Assembly (NCBI RefSeq): GCF_031585635.1
Contig: NZ_CP134196.1
Coordinates: 1,550,001-1,614,000 of the forward strand
Length of the DNA stretch: 64,000 nt
Reading direction: 5' to 3'
DNA from: Paraburkholderia sp. FT54
Lineage (GTDB): Bacteria > Pseudomonadota > Gammaproteobacteria > Burkholderiales > Burkholderiaceae
Part shown: positions 49,088 to 58,719 of the stretch, one piece after another
Layout of the letters: each line of letters opens with the position of its first letter
Numbering within the stretch: the first letter of the stretch is position 1
Program-made: the position numbers and the translations under genes
The notes under the pieces: generated by a model
The model's database searches: none
What the model was told of the DNA's origin: nothing
Seen by the model: only the letters and a program-made list of their open reading frames with translations

Positions 49088-50785
49088 TCAGGCCGACGAA
49101 TCTCCCGAGCCAGCCGTGCGCGCCGCATCCTCTTCCTGCAATTTCCGCCACAAGATCTTGCCGCTGCCCGACTTCGGCAACGACGCCACGAACTCGACGA
49201 TGCGCGGGGCCTTGTAAGAGGCCATCTGCTCATGCGCCCAGTCGACGATCTCCTGCGCAGTAATCGTGCCTGCATGCGCAGCATCCGGCACCACCAGCGC
49301 CTTCACGGTCTCGCCGCGCTTCTCGTCCTGCACGCCGATCACGCAGACCTCGTGAATCGCCGGATGGCGGTACATCAGTGCCTCCACTTCGGCCGGCCAT
49401 ACCTTGTAACCGGAGGCGTTGATCATACGTTTGAGACGATCGGTCATGAAGAAATAACCGTCTTCGTCGATATGGCCGAGATCGCCGGTTCGCAGAAACC
49501 GCTTGCCGTCGAGTTCGACGAACGCTTCGGCCGTCGCCTTCGGATTGCCCCAGTAGCCCTGCATGACCTGCGGCGCGTGAGTGACGATCTCGCCGGTTTC
49601 GCCTTGTGGCAGTTCCCGCAGCGAGACCGGATCGATCACGCGCGAGTCGACGTCGAACACGGGAATGCCCAGGCACTGCGGCTTCGGACGATGCGGCGGA
49701 TTGATGTGCGTGCCGGCAATCGTCTCCGTCATGCCGTAGCCTTCCACGTAATCGAGCCCGGTCAGCGCCTTGAGCTTTCTGGCGACCGCGTCCGGCATCG
49801 CCGCGCCGCCGCCGCGCGTGCCGGTGAGGCTCGACAGATCGTATTCGCCGAGCTTCGGGTTCGAGAGGAAATCGACCATCATCGTCGAGATGGACTGCCA
49901 GGCAGTGACGCGATATTTCTGTATGCATAGCGCGGCGGCCTCGCGGTCCCAGCGCGGCAACAGCACGATCGTCGCGCCGGAAAAGACCGCGCTGTTCATG
50001 CCGCCCTGCATGCCGGTCACGTGAAAGAGCGGCAGTACCGATAGATAGACGCCGTCCGGCGGCGACGAGAACCAGACACAGCCGCCGAGCGCCGTGCTCA
50101 TCACGCTGCGGTGCGTATGCATGCAGCCCTTCGGCTTGCCGGTGGTGCCGGACGTATAAGGCATGACGCACAGATCGTCGGGACCGGTGGTAAGCGGCCC
50201 CGGCGCAATGCGCCGTTCGAGCACGTCCTGCCAGGGCGTGACGCCGGCAATCGCGAACGTCTTGCGCGGCGCGGCGACGAATTCAGGCACGCGAATCGGC
50301 GACGTCTGCTTCAGATAATCGCTATACGTCGCCACGATGGCGTGTTCGAGGCCCTTGCCAGGCCCGTTGCCGATCAACGGCTCGACGTTCGCGAACAGGC
50401 ATTGCGGCGCGATGATCGTGGTCGCGCCGCTGTCCTCCACGTAATGCGCCAGCTCGGCGGTCATGTTCATCGGATTGACCGGCACCACCACCGCGTTCGC
50501 CCGCAGGATGCCGTAGTAAGCGATGATCCATTGCGGACTGTTCTGCATATACAGCAGCACGCGGTCGCCCGCCTTGACCTGGCATTCCTGCTGCAAAAAG
50601 CCCGCGATCCGTTCGGCTTCGTCCTTGAATTCGGCGAACGTGATCGCCGTGTCGTAGAAGATGATGAACGGCTTGTGGGGATAGCGCGCCGCCGAGACTT
50701 CCGCGTTATAGAAAAGATTGGTCTCGGGCAGCGTCAAATGCAGCGGCACCTGCGGCGGCCAATGCGGGTGATGGCGTTCGTTCAT
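49088..50785 (-). CDS. Long-chain fatty acyl-CoA synthetase-like AMP-binding enzyme
   Basis: 565 residues. The P-loop is MPYTSGTTGKPKGCMHTH, with VEGYGMTETIAG for A5, FLRTGDLGHIDEDGYFFMTD for A7-A8 and LPKSGSGKILWR with the catalytic Lys. The ANL architecture is complete and of normal length. It activates a fatty or aryl acid to its CoA ester. It is followed on the same strand by an SDR gene (upstream at 50881-51654), and an acyl-CoA dehydrogenase gene is divergent, so together they form a beta-oxidation-like set. Confidence 0.9.
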   Translation of the reverse strand: MNERHHPHWPPQVPLHLTLPETNLFYNAEVSAARYPHKPFIIFYDTAITFAEFKDEAERIAGFLQQECQVKAGDRVLLYMQNSPQWIIAYYGILRANAVVVPVNPMNMTAELAHYVEDSGATTIIAPQCLFANVEPLIGNGPGKGLEHAIVATYSDYLKQTSPIRVPEFVAAPRKTFAIAGVTPWQDVLERRIAPGPLTTGPDDLCVMPYTSGTTGKPKGCMHTHRSVMSTALGGCVWFSSPPDGVYLSVLPLFHVTGMQGGMNSAVFSGATIVLLPRWDREAAALCIQKYRVTAWQSISTMMVDFLSNPKLGEYDLSSLTGTRGGGAAMPDAVARKLKALTGLDYVEGYGMTETIAGTHINPPHRPKPQCLGIPVFDVDSRVIDPVSLRELPQGETGEIVTHAPQVMQGYWGNPKATAEAFVELDGKRFLRTGDLGHIDEDGYFFMTDRLKRMINASGYKVWPAEVEALMYRHPAIHEVCVIGVQDEKRGETVKALVVPDAAHAGTITAQEIVDWAHEQMASYKAPRIVEFVASLPKSGSGKILWRKLQEEDAARTAGSGDSSA

Positions 50786-50880
50786 CAGCGTCTCCTGCTT
50801 TTACTGTCTTTTACTGTCGGTGCGCGTTGGGTTCCTGCCGCGCGCTTCGTTCACATCGCCGCGCCTGACGGGAATGACGC

Positions 50881-51654
50881 TCAGACGACGATCGCGCCGC
50901 CGTCCACCGCGAATTCCTGACCGGTGATGTGGCGCGACGCCTCGCTCGCGAGAAACACGATCGGGCCTTTGAGATCTTCGTCGCCGCCCAGACGCTGCAA
51001 GGGCGTGCGCGAGACGATCGTGTCTTCGAGTTTGTCGAGCAGGCCTGCCGACATCTTCGAAGGGAAAAAGCCCGGGCAAATCGCGTTGACGTTGATGTTG
51101 TACTTGCCCCACTCCGCGGCGAGCGCCCGCGTGAAATTGATCGCGGCCGCCTTGGACGTGTTGTACGCAATCGTGTTCATGCCGGGCGGCGAACCCTTCA
51201 GGCCCGCCACCGAAGCGATATTGACGATCTTGCCGGCACGCCGCGGGATCATGCTGCGTTTGCCCACTTCGCGCGCGAGAAAGAACGGCGCGTTGACGTT
51301 CAGGTTCATGACCTTGTGCCACGCTTCGTCGGGATAGTCTTCGGCGGGTGCGCCCCATGTCGCGCCCGCGTTGTTGACGAGAATATCGATGCGGCCATGC
51401 AGGCCCAACACTTCGTCGACGAGGCCGGGGATGCCTTCGAAGCGCTGCAGGTCGTTCACCACCGTTTGCACTTCGATGCCGAGCTGTTGCAGATGCGCCT
51501 TCGCTTCAGCGAGTTCGTCGGCCTTGCGCGCGGTGATCGCGACACGGCAGCCCATTTCGCCGAGCCCCTCGGCCATTTGCAGACCGAGGCCGCGCGAGCC
51601 GCCGGTGATGAGTGCCACCTTGCCGTCCAGTTGAAACAGGTCCTTCACAGACAT
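50881..51654 (-). CDS. SDR-family oxidoreductase
   Basis: 257 residues from the ATG at 51654 (ggaggag upstream). The NAD(P) motif TGGSRGLGLQMAEGLG, the NNAGATWGAP segment, the catalytic Ser in IVNIASVAGLKG and Tyr-x-x-x-Lys in AYNTSKAAAINFTRALAAEW are all present. It ends with AVDGGAIVV. It probably reduces or oxidises a 3-hydroxyacyl intermediate, or gluconate-like substrates as in related SDRs. It lies 95 bp upstream of the CoA-ligase gene on the same strand. Confidence 0.9.
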   Translation of the reverse strand: MSVKDLFQLDGKVALITGGSRGLGLQMAEGLGEMGCRVAITARKADELAEAKAHLQQLGIEVQTVVNDLQRFEGIPGLVDEVLGLHGRIDILVNNAGATWGAPAEDYPDEAWHKVMNLNVNAPFFLAREVGKRSMIPRRAGKIVNIASVAGLKGSPPGMNTIAYNTSKAAAINFTRALAAEWGKYNINVNAICPGFFPSKMSAGLLDKLEDTIVSRTPLQRLGGDEDLKGPIVFLASEASRHITGQEFAVDGGAIVV

Positions 51655-51922
51655 TGCGTCGCTCCTCCAGATTTGTTCTGCTGTGCAGATCGGTATGCTG
51701 TGTTTTGCGACCATCATACGTGCCGAAATTCAGGCTGTAAATAAAAGCACGATCATTCACTTTCGTTATAAACTGGCACGCAGAATCGAGTGGTGGAGCA
51801 TCGGGAATTACCCGAATAGCGCGCTTTCCACCGCGCCGTGCCGATACGTTCGAGAGCGTTTTTTACGCCTGTCTTACGTGGCTGTTTCCGCATTGCAGCT
51901 TACTTTTCACGGGTCTTCTCTC

Positions 51923-53728
51923 ATGCAAGATGCGCTGATCATCAACTCACGCGATCTCGAGTTCCAGCTATTCGAAGTGCTCGAAGCAGAGACGCTCACA
52001 CGCCGCGCACGTCATGCCGATCACAGCCGCGAGACCTTCAACGCCGCGCTCGAAACCGCGTACGCGGTCGCCGTCGAAAAGTTCGCGACGCACAACCGTC
52101 TCTCGGACGAACACGAACCGCAGTTCGACGGTCAGCGGGTCACCCTGCCCGCCGAGGTGAAGGACGCACTCGACGCGATGCGCGCCACCGGCTTTCTCGC
52201 CGCGGGCAAGGACTACGAATGGGGCGGCATGCAGTTGCCGTCGGTGATTTCGTTTGCGTGCCTGTCGCTCTTCAAGAGTGCGAACATTGCCACCGCGTCG
52301 TATGCCATGCTGACCACGGCGAACGCGAATGTGATCGAACGTTTCGGCAGCGAGGCGCAAAGGCGCAAGTATCTGCAAGCGCTCTTCGATGGCCGCGCGT
52401 TCGGCACCATGGCGTTGACGGAACCGCAGGCGGGTTCGAGCCTGTCCGATCTCGTCACGAGCGCCACACCCAATGCGAACGGCACCTATTCGATTCGCGG
52501 CAGCAAGATTTTCATTTCAGGCGGCGACCACGAATTGAGCGAGAACATCGTTCATCTGGTGCTGGCGCGTATTCCCGGCGGGCCGCCGGGCGTCAAGGGC
52601 ATTTCGCTCTTCACCGTGCCGAAGTTCCACGTCAACGAAGACGGCAGCCTCGGCGCGCGCAACGACGTCTGCCTCGCGGGACTGATTCACAAGATGGGCT
52701 GGCGCGGCACGACGTCGACCATGCTGTCGTTCGGCGAACACGGTGAATGCATCGGTGAACTGGTGGGCGAACCGCATCACGGTCTCGCGTACATGTTCCA
52801 TATGATGAACGAGGCGCGCATCGGCGTCGGTCTCGGCGCGGTCATGCTCGGTTATCGCGGCTATCTGGCTTCGCTCGATTACGCGCGCGAGCGGCCTCAA
52901 GGACGCCGTCCCGACAACAAGAATCCGCTCGACCCGCCCTTGCCGCTGATCGAACACGCCGACGTGCGCCGCATGCTGCTCGCACAAAAAGCCTATGTGG
53001 AAGGTGCTTATGCGTTGTGCCTGTACGCGGCACGCCTCGTCGACGAACAGAATACCGGCGAGAGCGAGGCCGCGCGGACCGAAGCCGGCCTGCTGCTCGA
53101 TCTGCTGACACCCGTAGTGAAATCCTGGCCTTCCCAATGGTGTCTCGAAGCGAATAGCCTGGCGATCCAGATTCACGGCGGCTACGGCTATACGCGTGAA
53201 TATCCGGTCGAGCAGTTCTATCGCGACAACCGGCTGAACATGATTCACGAAGGCACGCACGGCATTCAGGCGATCGATCTGCTCGGCCGCAAGGTGACGA
53301 TGAAACATGGCGCCGCGCTCCAACAATTGGCGCGTGAGATCCAGCACACGATCGATGCAGCGCGCGAACGCCCGGCATTGCACGCACACGCCGATGCACT
53401 CGGCGAAGCATGGACCGATCTGACTGCCACGGTCGAGGCGTTGCTGCCCACGCTGGCCCATGACAGCGAACGCGCGCTCGCCAATGCAAACGCGTTTCTC
53501 GAAGCCTTCGGCCATATCGTGATTGCGTGGACGTGGCTGCGCCAGGCGAACGTCGCAAGCGCCGCGCTAACCGCATCGCATAGCGAAGCCGACGCGGACT
53601 TCTATCGCGGCAAGCTGCATGCGTGCCAGTGGTTCTTCCGCTGGGAACTGCCGCGAGTCACCTTGATGCTCGCCACGTTGCGCGCATTGGACGACACGAC
53701 GCTCAGCATGGCGCCACAATGGTTCTAG
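51923..53728 (+). CDS. Acyl-CoA dehydrogenase of the DmdC/600-residue type
   Basis: 601 residues from the ATG at 51923; the frame is open from 51683. The FAD and substrate motifs FGTMALTEPQAGSSLSDL and KIFISGGDHEL are present. So are MGWRGTTSTMLSFG and a C-terminal block with YGYTREYPVEQFYRDNRLNM followed by HEGTHGIQAIDLLGRKV, where the catalytic Glu sits in this subfamily. The extra 150 C-terminal residues are typical of DmdC-like enzymes acting on methylmercaptopropionyl- or other acyl-CoAs. It is divergent from the SDR and ligase genes (268 bp between). Confidence 0.9.
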   Translation: MQDALIINSRDLEFQLFEVLEAETLTRRARHADHSRETFNAALETAYAVAVEKFATHNRLSDEHEPQFDGQRVTLPAEVKDALDAMRATGFLAAGKDYEWGGMQLPSVISFACLSLFKSANIATASYAMLTTANANVIERFGSEAQRRKYLQALFDGRAFGTMALTEPQAGSSLSDLVTSATPNANGTYSIRGSKIFISGGDHELSENIVHLVLARIPGGPPGVKGISLFTVPKFHVNEDGSLGARNDVCLAGLIHKMGWRGTTSTMLSFGEHGECIGELVGEPHHGLAYMFHMMNEARIGVGLGAVMLGYRGYLASLDYARERPQGRRPDNKNPLDPPLPLIEHADVRRMLLAQKAYVEGAYALCLYAARLVDEQNTGESEAARTEAGLLLDLLTPVVKSWPSQWCLEANSLAIQIHGGYGYTREYPVEQFYRDNRLNMIHEGTHGIQAIDLLGRKVTMKHGAALQQLAREIQHTIDAARERPALHAHADALGEAWTDLTATVEALLPTLAHDSERALANANAFLEAFGHIVIAWTWLRQANVASAALTASHSEADADFYRGKLHACQWFFRWELPRVTLMLATLRALDDTTLSMAPQWF

Positions 53729-53809
53729 CCGTTGGGCATTGAAGGACTCACAACCCGATATGTGGAACATCCTCGTCACAGGCGCGCAACGCAAACCGTC
53801 GCGACGATT

Positions 53810-53848
53810 GCCGGAACGGCTGCCAAGGCGGCGTTCCGGCCAGTTTTT
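53810..53848 (+). terminator. Rho-independent terminator after the acyl-CoA dehydrogenase gene
   Basis: A perfect 9-bp stem gccggaacg (53810-53818) / cgttccggc (53832-53840) followed by cag and TTTTT (53844-53848), 82 bp after the stop. This is the best classical terminator in the window. Confidence 0.75.
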
Positions 53849-54011
53849 CCAGCATGAGCGCTTCGGCTGGAGTATTGTTTAAGCGCGCCGGGAGCCTCGC
53901 GGCAACACTCTTCTACAAGACAGGGTGCTCCTCGTGGGCGGAAAGTGCTCGCAAGCGCGTGGTTTTTTGCATGCAACGAAGCGACATCAACTTTTCGAGG
54001 ATGGAGAAAAC

Positions 54012-54371
54012 GTGAAAACAGTCAATCTTTTGAAGGCGCTCGGCATCGCATTGTGTTTGGCAACGGCGGCCAGCGCCTATGCGCAGGCGAGCGACGCGAT
54101 GGCGTCCGGCGACATGTCGGCGCCCAGTGCCAAAACGGTCAAGAAGACGGACCGCGCACTGGGTCTGCAAGTGCGCAAGGCTCTGGCGAAGGCGCAGGGT
54201 TTTGACGTGTCGAACGTGTTCGTCAAGGCCCGTGGCGGCGCGGTGACGATTACGGGATCGGTACCCGACGGCGCGCAGATTCCGCAGGCGGAGGAAGTGG
54301 CGAAGGGGGTGGCCGGCGTGAAGTCGGTGAACAATAAACTCACCATCGGCACGCAGGGCGGCGGAGGTTAA
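54012..54371 (+). CDS. BON-domain periplasmic protein
   Basis: 119 residues from a GTG at 54012 with atggag just upstream; the longer frame from 53925 lacks a signal at its N-terminus. A Sec signal (VKTVNLLKALGIALCLATAA, cleavage near AYA-QA) precedes one BON domain (LQVRKALAKAQGFDVSNVFV, then GGAVTITGSVPDGAQ and VKSVNNKLTI). BON domains bind phospholipid or envelope surfaces and are common in osmotic-stress proteins. It is convergent with the XRE gene. Confidence 0.88.
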   Translation: MKTVNLLKALGIALCLATAASAYAQASDAMASGDMSAPSAKTVKKTDRALGLQVRKALAKAQGFDVSNVFVKARGGAVTITGSVPDGAQIPQAEEVAKGVAGVKSVNNKLTIGTQGGGG

Positions 54372-54401
54372 GCGCCTGCTTTCACCCGGTGACTTGCCGG
54401 T

Positions 54402-54457
54402 GACGACAGGCAACGCCGCTCGTCGCTCGATGCGAGCATGAGGCGTTGCCTGTCGTC
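54402..54457. terminator. Bidirectional hairpin with a perfect 16-bp stem
   Basis: gacgacaggcaacgcc (54402-54417) pairs exactly with ggcgttgcctgtcgtc (54442-54457). The 24-nt loop can itself pair (gctcg/cgagc). It lies in the 126-bp gap between two convergent genes, so it probably terminates both. No T-tract is present on either side. Confidence 0.65.
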
Positions 54458-54497
54458 CTGGTATTTGAAACGCTTATTGAAGCGCTCATTGAACCAC

Positions 54498-55067
54498 TTA
54501 CCGCCGAACGAGGCCGACCACGTAGCGGCACACGTCTTCGCCCGCATTGAAGAACTCACATTCGAGCGGCGCGCCAAGTTGGAGACAGTCCCCCGCTTCC
54601 AGCCGGTAAATCTGCTTGCCTTCGCGAAAGGTCAACACGCCCAGCGTCACCCAGAGCTGCTGATGCTGGAACACGAAAGCATCGGGCGGATACGGCACTT
54701 TCACGCCAGGCGGCAACTCGATCTCGAGCAATTCCAGCACGCCGCCCGTGGGTGGCGAGATTCGCCGGCGCGTGTAGCCGGTCTCGGGGTCTTGCCACAC
54801 TGCCTGGTCCGCGTGCCGCACGAGCCGCTCACCGGTCTGCTCGGCCAGCGCCAGCAAGGTCGACAAGGTCAGGCCAAACGCGCCTGACAGACGCCCGAGC
54901 ACCGTCGCCGTGGGGCTCGCCTCGCCCCGTTCGATCTTGCTGATCATCGCCTTCGACACACCCGAGCGTTCCGCCAGTTCGCTTAGCGACCAGTTGCGCG
55001 CCTCGCGCTCGGTCTTCACGCGCGAGGAGATCGCCTGGGTCAGATCGATGGCAGCGGATTCGGACAT
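54498..55067 (-). CDS. XRE-family regulator with C-terminal cupin domain
   Basis: 189 residues from the ATG at 55067. The N-terminal XRE helix-turn-helix (WSLSELAERSGVSKAMISKI, then ERGEASPTATVLGRLSGAFG) is followed by a small-molecule-binding cupin (LELLEIELPPGVKVPYPPDA, then YRLEAGDCLQL). Related proteins (PuuR, SutR type) sense amines, sulfur compounds or similar ligands. It is divergent from the flavin monooxygenase genes, which it probably controls. Confidence 0.9.
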   Translation of the reverse strand: MSESAAIDLTQAISSRVKTEREARNWSLSELAERSGVSKAMISKIERGEASPTATVLGRLSGAFGLTLSTLLALAEQTGERLVRHADQAVWQDPETGYTRRRISPPTGGVLELLEIELPPGVKVPYPPDAFVFQHQQLWVTLGVLTFREGKQIYRLEAGDCLQLGAPLECEFFNAGEDVCRYVVGLVRR

Positions 55068-55196
55068 AAAAATTGGCGAGTTGAAAAAAATGAGGAATGC
55101 GGGCACCGCAAATTATATCGAGGCGGTCTGGGCGTCCACGCCCGCCTTGCCTTGCCCCGCCTTGCCGCCCATTAAAGGCCGAAATCAATGTCTTGC

Positions 55197-55218
55197 ATAG
55201 TGATTTTTCGTCCACTAT
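55197..55218. promoter_or_regulatory. Candidate XRE operator
   Basis: The arms atagtg (55197-55202) and cactat (55213-55218) are separated by 10 nt, in the 242-bp divergent region about 90 bp upstream of the monooxygenase start. The palindrome size fits an XRE dimer. The location overlaps an AT-rich promoter-like stretch. Confidence 0.4.
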
Positions 55219-55309
55219 ATTAAACGCAAGACTGCCGCAGCAGCCTGCACCTCCTCACGCGAGTCGAACACCGACCGCAAGCATTCGTCCACCCCAGCCG
55301 GAAGACACC

Positions 55310-56701
55310 ATGCCGAAGGAAATCGTCCTCAACGCTTTTGACATGAACTGCGTCGGCCACATCCAGCAAGGCATGTGGACCCACCCGCGCGATCAGTCGG
55401 CGCGCTACACGGATCTGCAGTACTGGACCGACTACGCCCGCACGCTCGAAGCGGGCCTGTTCGACGGCATCTTTTTCGCCGACATCGCCGGCGTCTATGA
55501 CGTCTACGGCGGCAACCCCGACGCGGCAATTCGCGGCGCCGTGCAGGTGCCGGTCAACGACCCGACGCTGCTGATTCCGGCCATGGCCGCGGTGACGCGG
55601 CATCTGTCGTTCGGCGTCACGTCCAATCTCACGGTCGAACAGCCGTATCTGTTCGCACGGCGCATGTCGACGCTCGATCATCTGACGCGCGGCCGGGTCG
55701 GCTGGAACATCGTCACCGGCTATCTGGACAGCGCGTCGCGCGCGATCGGCCTGACCGGCCAGATGGCGCACGACGACCGCTACGACCTCGCCGACGAATA
55801 CATGGAACTGGTCTACAAACTGTGGGAATGCAGTTGGGAAGACGGCGCGGTGCTGCGCGACAGAGTCCGGGGCGTGTATGCGGATGCATCGAAAGTCCAT
55901 GTGATCCATCATCACGGCAAGCAGTATCGGGTGGACGCCATGCATCTGAGCGAGCCATCGCCGCAGCGCACGCCTGTGCTTTATCAGGCGGGGTCGTCGG
56001 CGCGCGGCAAACGGTTCGCCGCGGCGCACGCGGAGTGCGTGTTCGTCAACGGCCAGGCGCGACCGGCCGTGAAAGCGATCGTCGACGATATTCGAGCGCA
56101 TGCCGTTGCGGGTGGTCGCAATGCGCACGACATCAAGGTGCTGCTCGGGCAAACCGTCATCACCGGACGCACGGACAGCGAGGCGAAGGAGAAGTACGCG
56201 GAGTACCAGCGTTATGTCAGTTCCGAGGCGGCGCTCGTGCATGCGGCGGCATCGCTCGGAATCGACTTCGCGCGCTACGACCTCGACGAGCCGATCGAAA
56301 CCGGCAAGAGCCAGGCCATCGTGTCGAACGTCGAAGCCATGACGCGCGCCGCCGGTCCGCAATGGACCAAACGCAAGCTGCTCGAACAGATGGTGCTGGG
56401 CAGCCGTCAGGCGCCGCTCGTCGGCTCGGCCGAACGGGTGGCGAGCGAGTTGATCGCATGGACAGAGGAAGCGGGCGTGGACGGCTTCAACCTGTCGCGC
56501 ACGGTCGCGCCGGAATGCTTCGAGGATTTCATCGCGCACGTCGTGCCGATTCTGCAGGAACGCGGCGCCTACAAGCGAGCGTATCGTGAGGGCACGTTGC
56601 GCGAAAAACTCTTCGGGCATGCGCGTTTGCCGGCTAACCATACGGCGGCGAAGTTTCGCTCGCCGGATTGTGCCGTGACGCCCGTCCCGGGCGATGCCTG
56701 A
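55310..56701 (+). CDS. FMN-dependent monooxygenase of the NtaA/SnaA/DszA (LLM-class) family
   Basis: 463 residues from the ATG at 55310. The luciferase-like TIM-barrel family is recognised by YWTDYARTLEAGLFDGIFFA, RMSTLDHLTRGRVGWNIVTG, TPVLYQAGSSARGKRFAAAH and the C-terminal DGFNLSRTVAPECFEDFI. These are the NtaA/DszA-type positions that hold the reduced-flavin phosphate and substrate. It needs FMNH2 from a separate reductase, which is encoded 185 bp downstream. Known relatives cleave C-N or C-S bonds in nitrilotriacetate, EDTA or dibenzothiophene sulfone. The substrate here is unknown. Confidence 0.9.
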   Translation: MPKEIVLNAFDMNCVGHIQQGMWTHPRDQSARYTDLQYWTDYARTLEAGLFDGIFFADIAGVYDVYGGNPDAAIRGAVQVPVNDPTLLIPAMAAVTRHLSFGVTSNLTVEQPYLFARRMSTLDHLTRGRVGWNIVTGYLDSASRAIGLTGQMAHDDRYDLADEYMELVYKLWECSWEDGAVLRDRVRGVYADASKVHVIHHHGKQYRVDAMHLSEPSPQRTPVLYQAGSSARGKRFAAAHAECVFVNGQARPAVKAIVDDIRAHAVAGGRNAHDIKVLLGQTVITGRTDSEAKEKYAEYQRYVSSEAALVHAAASLGIDFARYDLDEPIETGKSQAIVSNVEAMTRAAGPQWTKRKLLEQMVLGSRQAPLVGSAERVASELIAWTEEAGVDGFNLSRTVAPECFEDFIAHVVPILQERGAYKRAYREGTLREKLFGHARLPANHTAAKFRSPDCAVTPVPGDA

Positions 56702-56886
56702 CATCGGCGCCGTGATGCACGCTTCAGTCATACGCGTTCGGCTGCCAGGCGCGAAGCTGCAAGATGCCGCTCGCCCGTTTGCGTCACCGCCCAGGTTCCA
56801 GGTAATCCTTATCGATAGCACCGTTACGCAGGTTTTCACTTCGCGCCGGCATGCAGCGGCGCGGCGACTTCTCCGCAGAGGCTCCC

Positions 56887-57429
56887 ATGCTTGACAAGAG
56901 CACCTTCCGCGACGCGATGGCCGGCCTCGGCGCCGCCGTCAACATCATCACGAGCGATGGCGCCGCGGGTCTGGCCGGCTGCACCGCGTCGGCGGTCTGC
57001 GGCGTGACGGACGAGCCGCCCACGCTGCTCGTCTGCATCAATCGCAGCAGCCGCAACAACGCGGCCTTTCGCGCCAATGGCAAGCTCTGCGTCAACGTGC
57101 TGAGCGCGGAGCAGCAGACGCTCGCCGCGCGCTTCGCCACCAGCACACTGCCGATGGCGGAACGCTTTGCCGCCGCGCAATGGGATACCCTCGCGACAGG
57201 CGCACCGGTCCTGCATGGCGCACTCGCTTCACTGGACTGCGAGATCGAATCGGTCACCGAAGTCGGCACGCACACAGTATTCTTTTGCGCCGTCAAAGCC
57301 GCGCATACGCAGGTCGCGGGCGACGCGCTGATCTACTACGGCCGCCGCTACCACCGTGTCGGCGCACGCTCCGTGCACGCGACGCACGCGGCCGAAGCCG
57401 GCGCGCTCGCCGCTGAATCGGCCGGCTAA
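56887..57429 (+). CDS. Flavin reductase of the RutF/HpaC type
   Basis: 180 residues from the ATG at 56887. It is a split-barrel flavin reductase with FRDAMAGLGAAVNIITSDGA, GCTASAVCGVTDEPPTLLVC and the late YYGRRYHRVG. It reduces FMN with NAD(P)H and hands it to the monooxygenase encoded upstream. It lies between the monooxygenase and MFS genes in a rightward operon. Confidence 0.9.
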   Translation: MLDKSTFRDAMAGLGAAVNIITSDGAAGLAGCTASAVCGVTDEPPTLLVCINRSSRNNAAFRANGKLCVNVLSAEQQTLAARFATSTLPMAERFAAAQWDTLATGAPVLHGALASLDCEIESVTEVGTHTVFFCAVKAAHTQVAGDALIYYGRRYHRVGARSVHATHAAEAGALAAESAG

Positions 57430-57455
57430 CGCAGGACGCACGGCACAAGACACGC

Positions 57456-58700
57456 ATGAAAGAAGCCTCGGCAAGCCCGCATCGATCGAGCCGCGCGACG
57501 GCCGGCAAGACGCGTTCGCTCGTGATTCTGCTGCTCTGCCAGGTGGGCGCGATGAGCGTGTGGTTTTCATCGTCGGCCGTGGTGGCGATCGTCAGGCAGG
57601 CAGAGAGTCTGTCTGCCTTGCAGGCGACCTTGCTCACGAGCGCCGTGCAGGCCGGATTCGTAGCCGGCACCATCACGAGCGCCCTGCTCTCCCTCGCCGA
57701 CCGCTTCGATCCGCGGCGGCTCTTCATGGCCAGCGCGCTGACGGCTGGCGCGGCCACCGCGTGTCTCGTGTTCCTCGCGCCGGCGAGTCCGCTCGCGATC
57801 CTGCTGCGGCTATTGACGGGCATCTGCATGGCCGGCGTCTACCCGGTCGGCATGCGGCTCGCGGCGACCTGGGCAAAGGGCGACCTGGGCCTGTTGATCG
57901 GACTGCTGGTCGGTGCGCTGACCTTCGGCTCGGCGAGTCCGCATCTGTTGGCGGCGCTCGGCGGTTCGAACTGGCGCGCGATCTATGGCATTTCGGCATG
58001 CTGCGCGTTGCTGGCGGGCGTCGCGATTCTGCTGTGCGGCGTCGGCCCGAACATGGCGCGCGCGACGCGCATCGAATGGTCCGCGCTGGCCGGTGCCTGG
58101 CGCAACCCCGCGTTGCGGCTCGCGAACTTCGGCTATCTCGGCCACATGTGGGAGTTGTACGCGATGTGGGCGTGGCTCGCGGTGTTCCTGCAAGCGAGCT
58201 TTGCGGCGGCCGGCATGCCGGAGCCGCGCGCGGCGGCCGAATGGCTGACCTTCGGCGCGGTCGCGGCGGGCGCGCTCGGCGCGTGGCTCGGCGGCGTGCT
58301 GGCGGATCGCCTGGGCCGCACCACCGTGACGATCGGCGCGATGGCGGTGAGCGGCGCGTGCGCCGCGCTGATGGGCTGGCTGCTCGGCGCGCCGGTCTGG
58401 CTGGTTGGCGGCGTGGCGCTGTGCTGGGGTATTTCGGTAATCGCCGATTCCGCGCAGTTCTCGGCGAGCATTGCGGAACTCGCCGAACCTGCATCGATCG
58501 GGACGTTATTGACCGCGCAGACCTGCGCGGGTTTTCTGTTGACGCTGGTAAGCATTCATCTGGTGCCGGACGTCGTCGCGCTGGCGGGTTGGCGTGGCGC
58601 CTTCAGCATGCTCGCGATCGGGCCGATTCTCGGCTGCATCGCGATGGCGCGTTTGCGGCGTTTGCCGGATGCGCGACGGCTTGCGGGCGGCCGGCGCTAA
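57456..58700 (+). CDS. MFS transporter (Cyanate/nitrate-type or drug efflux-like)
   Basis: 414 residues with 12 membrane segments. The loop 2-3 motif is LSLADRFDPRRLFM, and helix 4 has LLTGICMAGVYPVGMRLAAT. The second half contains GALGAWLGGVLADRLGRTTV. It lies 26 bp after the flavin reductase gene. It probably moves the monooxygenase substrate in or its product out. The direction cannot be told from sequence. Confidence 0.82.
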   Translation: MKEASASPHRSSRATAGKTRSLVILLLCQVGAMSVWFSSSAVVAIVRQAESLSALQATLLTSAVQAGFVAGTITSALLSLADRFDPRRLFMASALTAGAATACLVFLAPASPLAILLRLLTGICMAGVYPVGMRLAATWAKGDLGLLIGLLVGALTFGSASPHLLAALGGSNWRAIYGISACCALLAGVAILLCGVGPNMARATRIEWSALAGAWRNPALRLANFGYLGHMWELYAMWAWLAVFLQASFAAAGMPEPRAAAEWLTFGAVAAGALGAWLGGVLADRLGRTTVTIGAMAVSGACAALMGWLLGAPVWLVGGVALCWGISVIADSAQFSASIAELAEPASIGTLLTAQTCAGFLLTLVSIHLVPDVVALAGWRGAFSMLAIGPILGCIAMARLRRLPDARRLAGGRR

Positions 58701-58719
58701 CAGGCGGGCCGCTGCCGGG

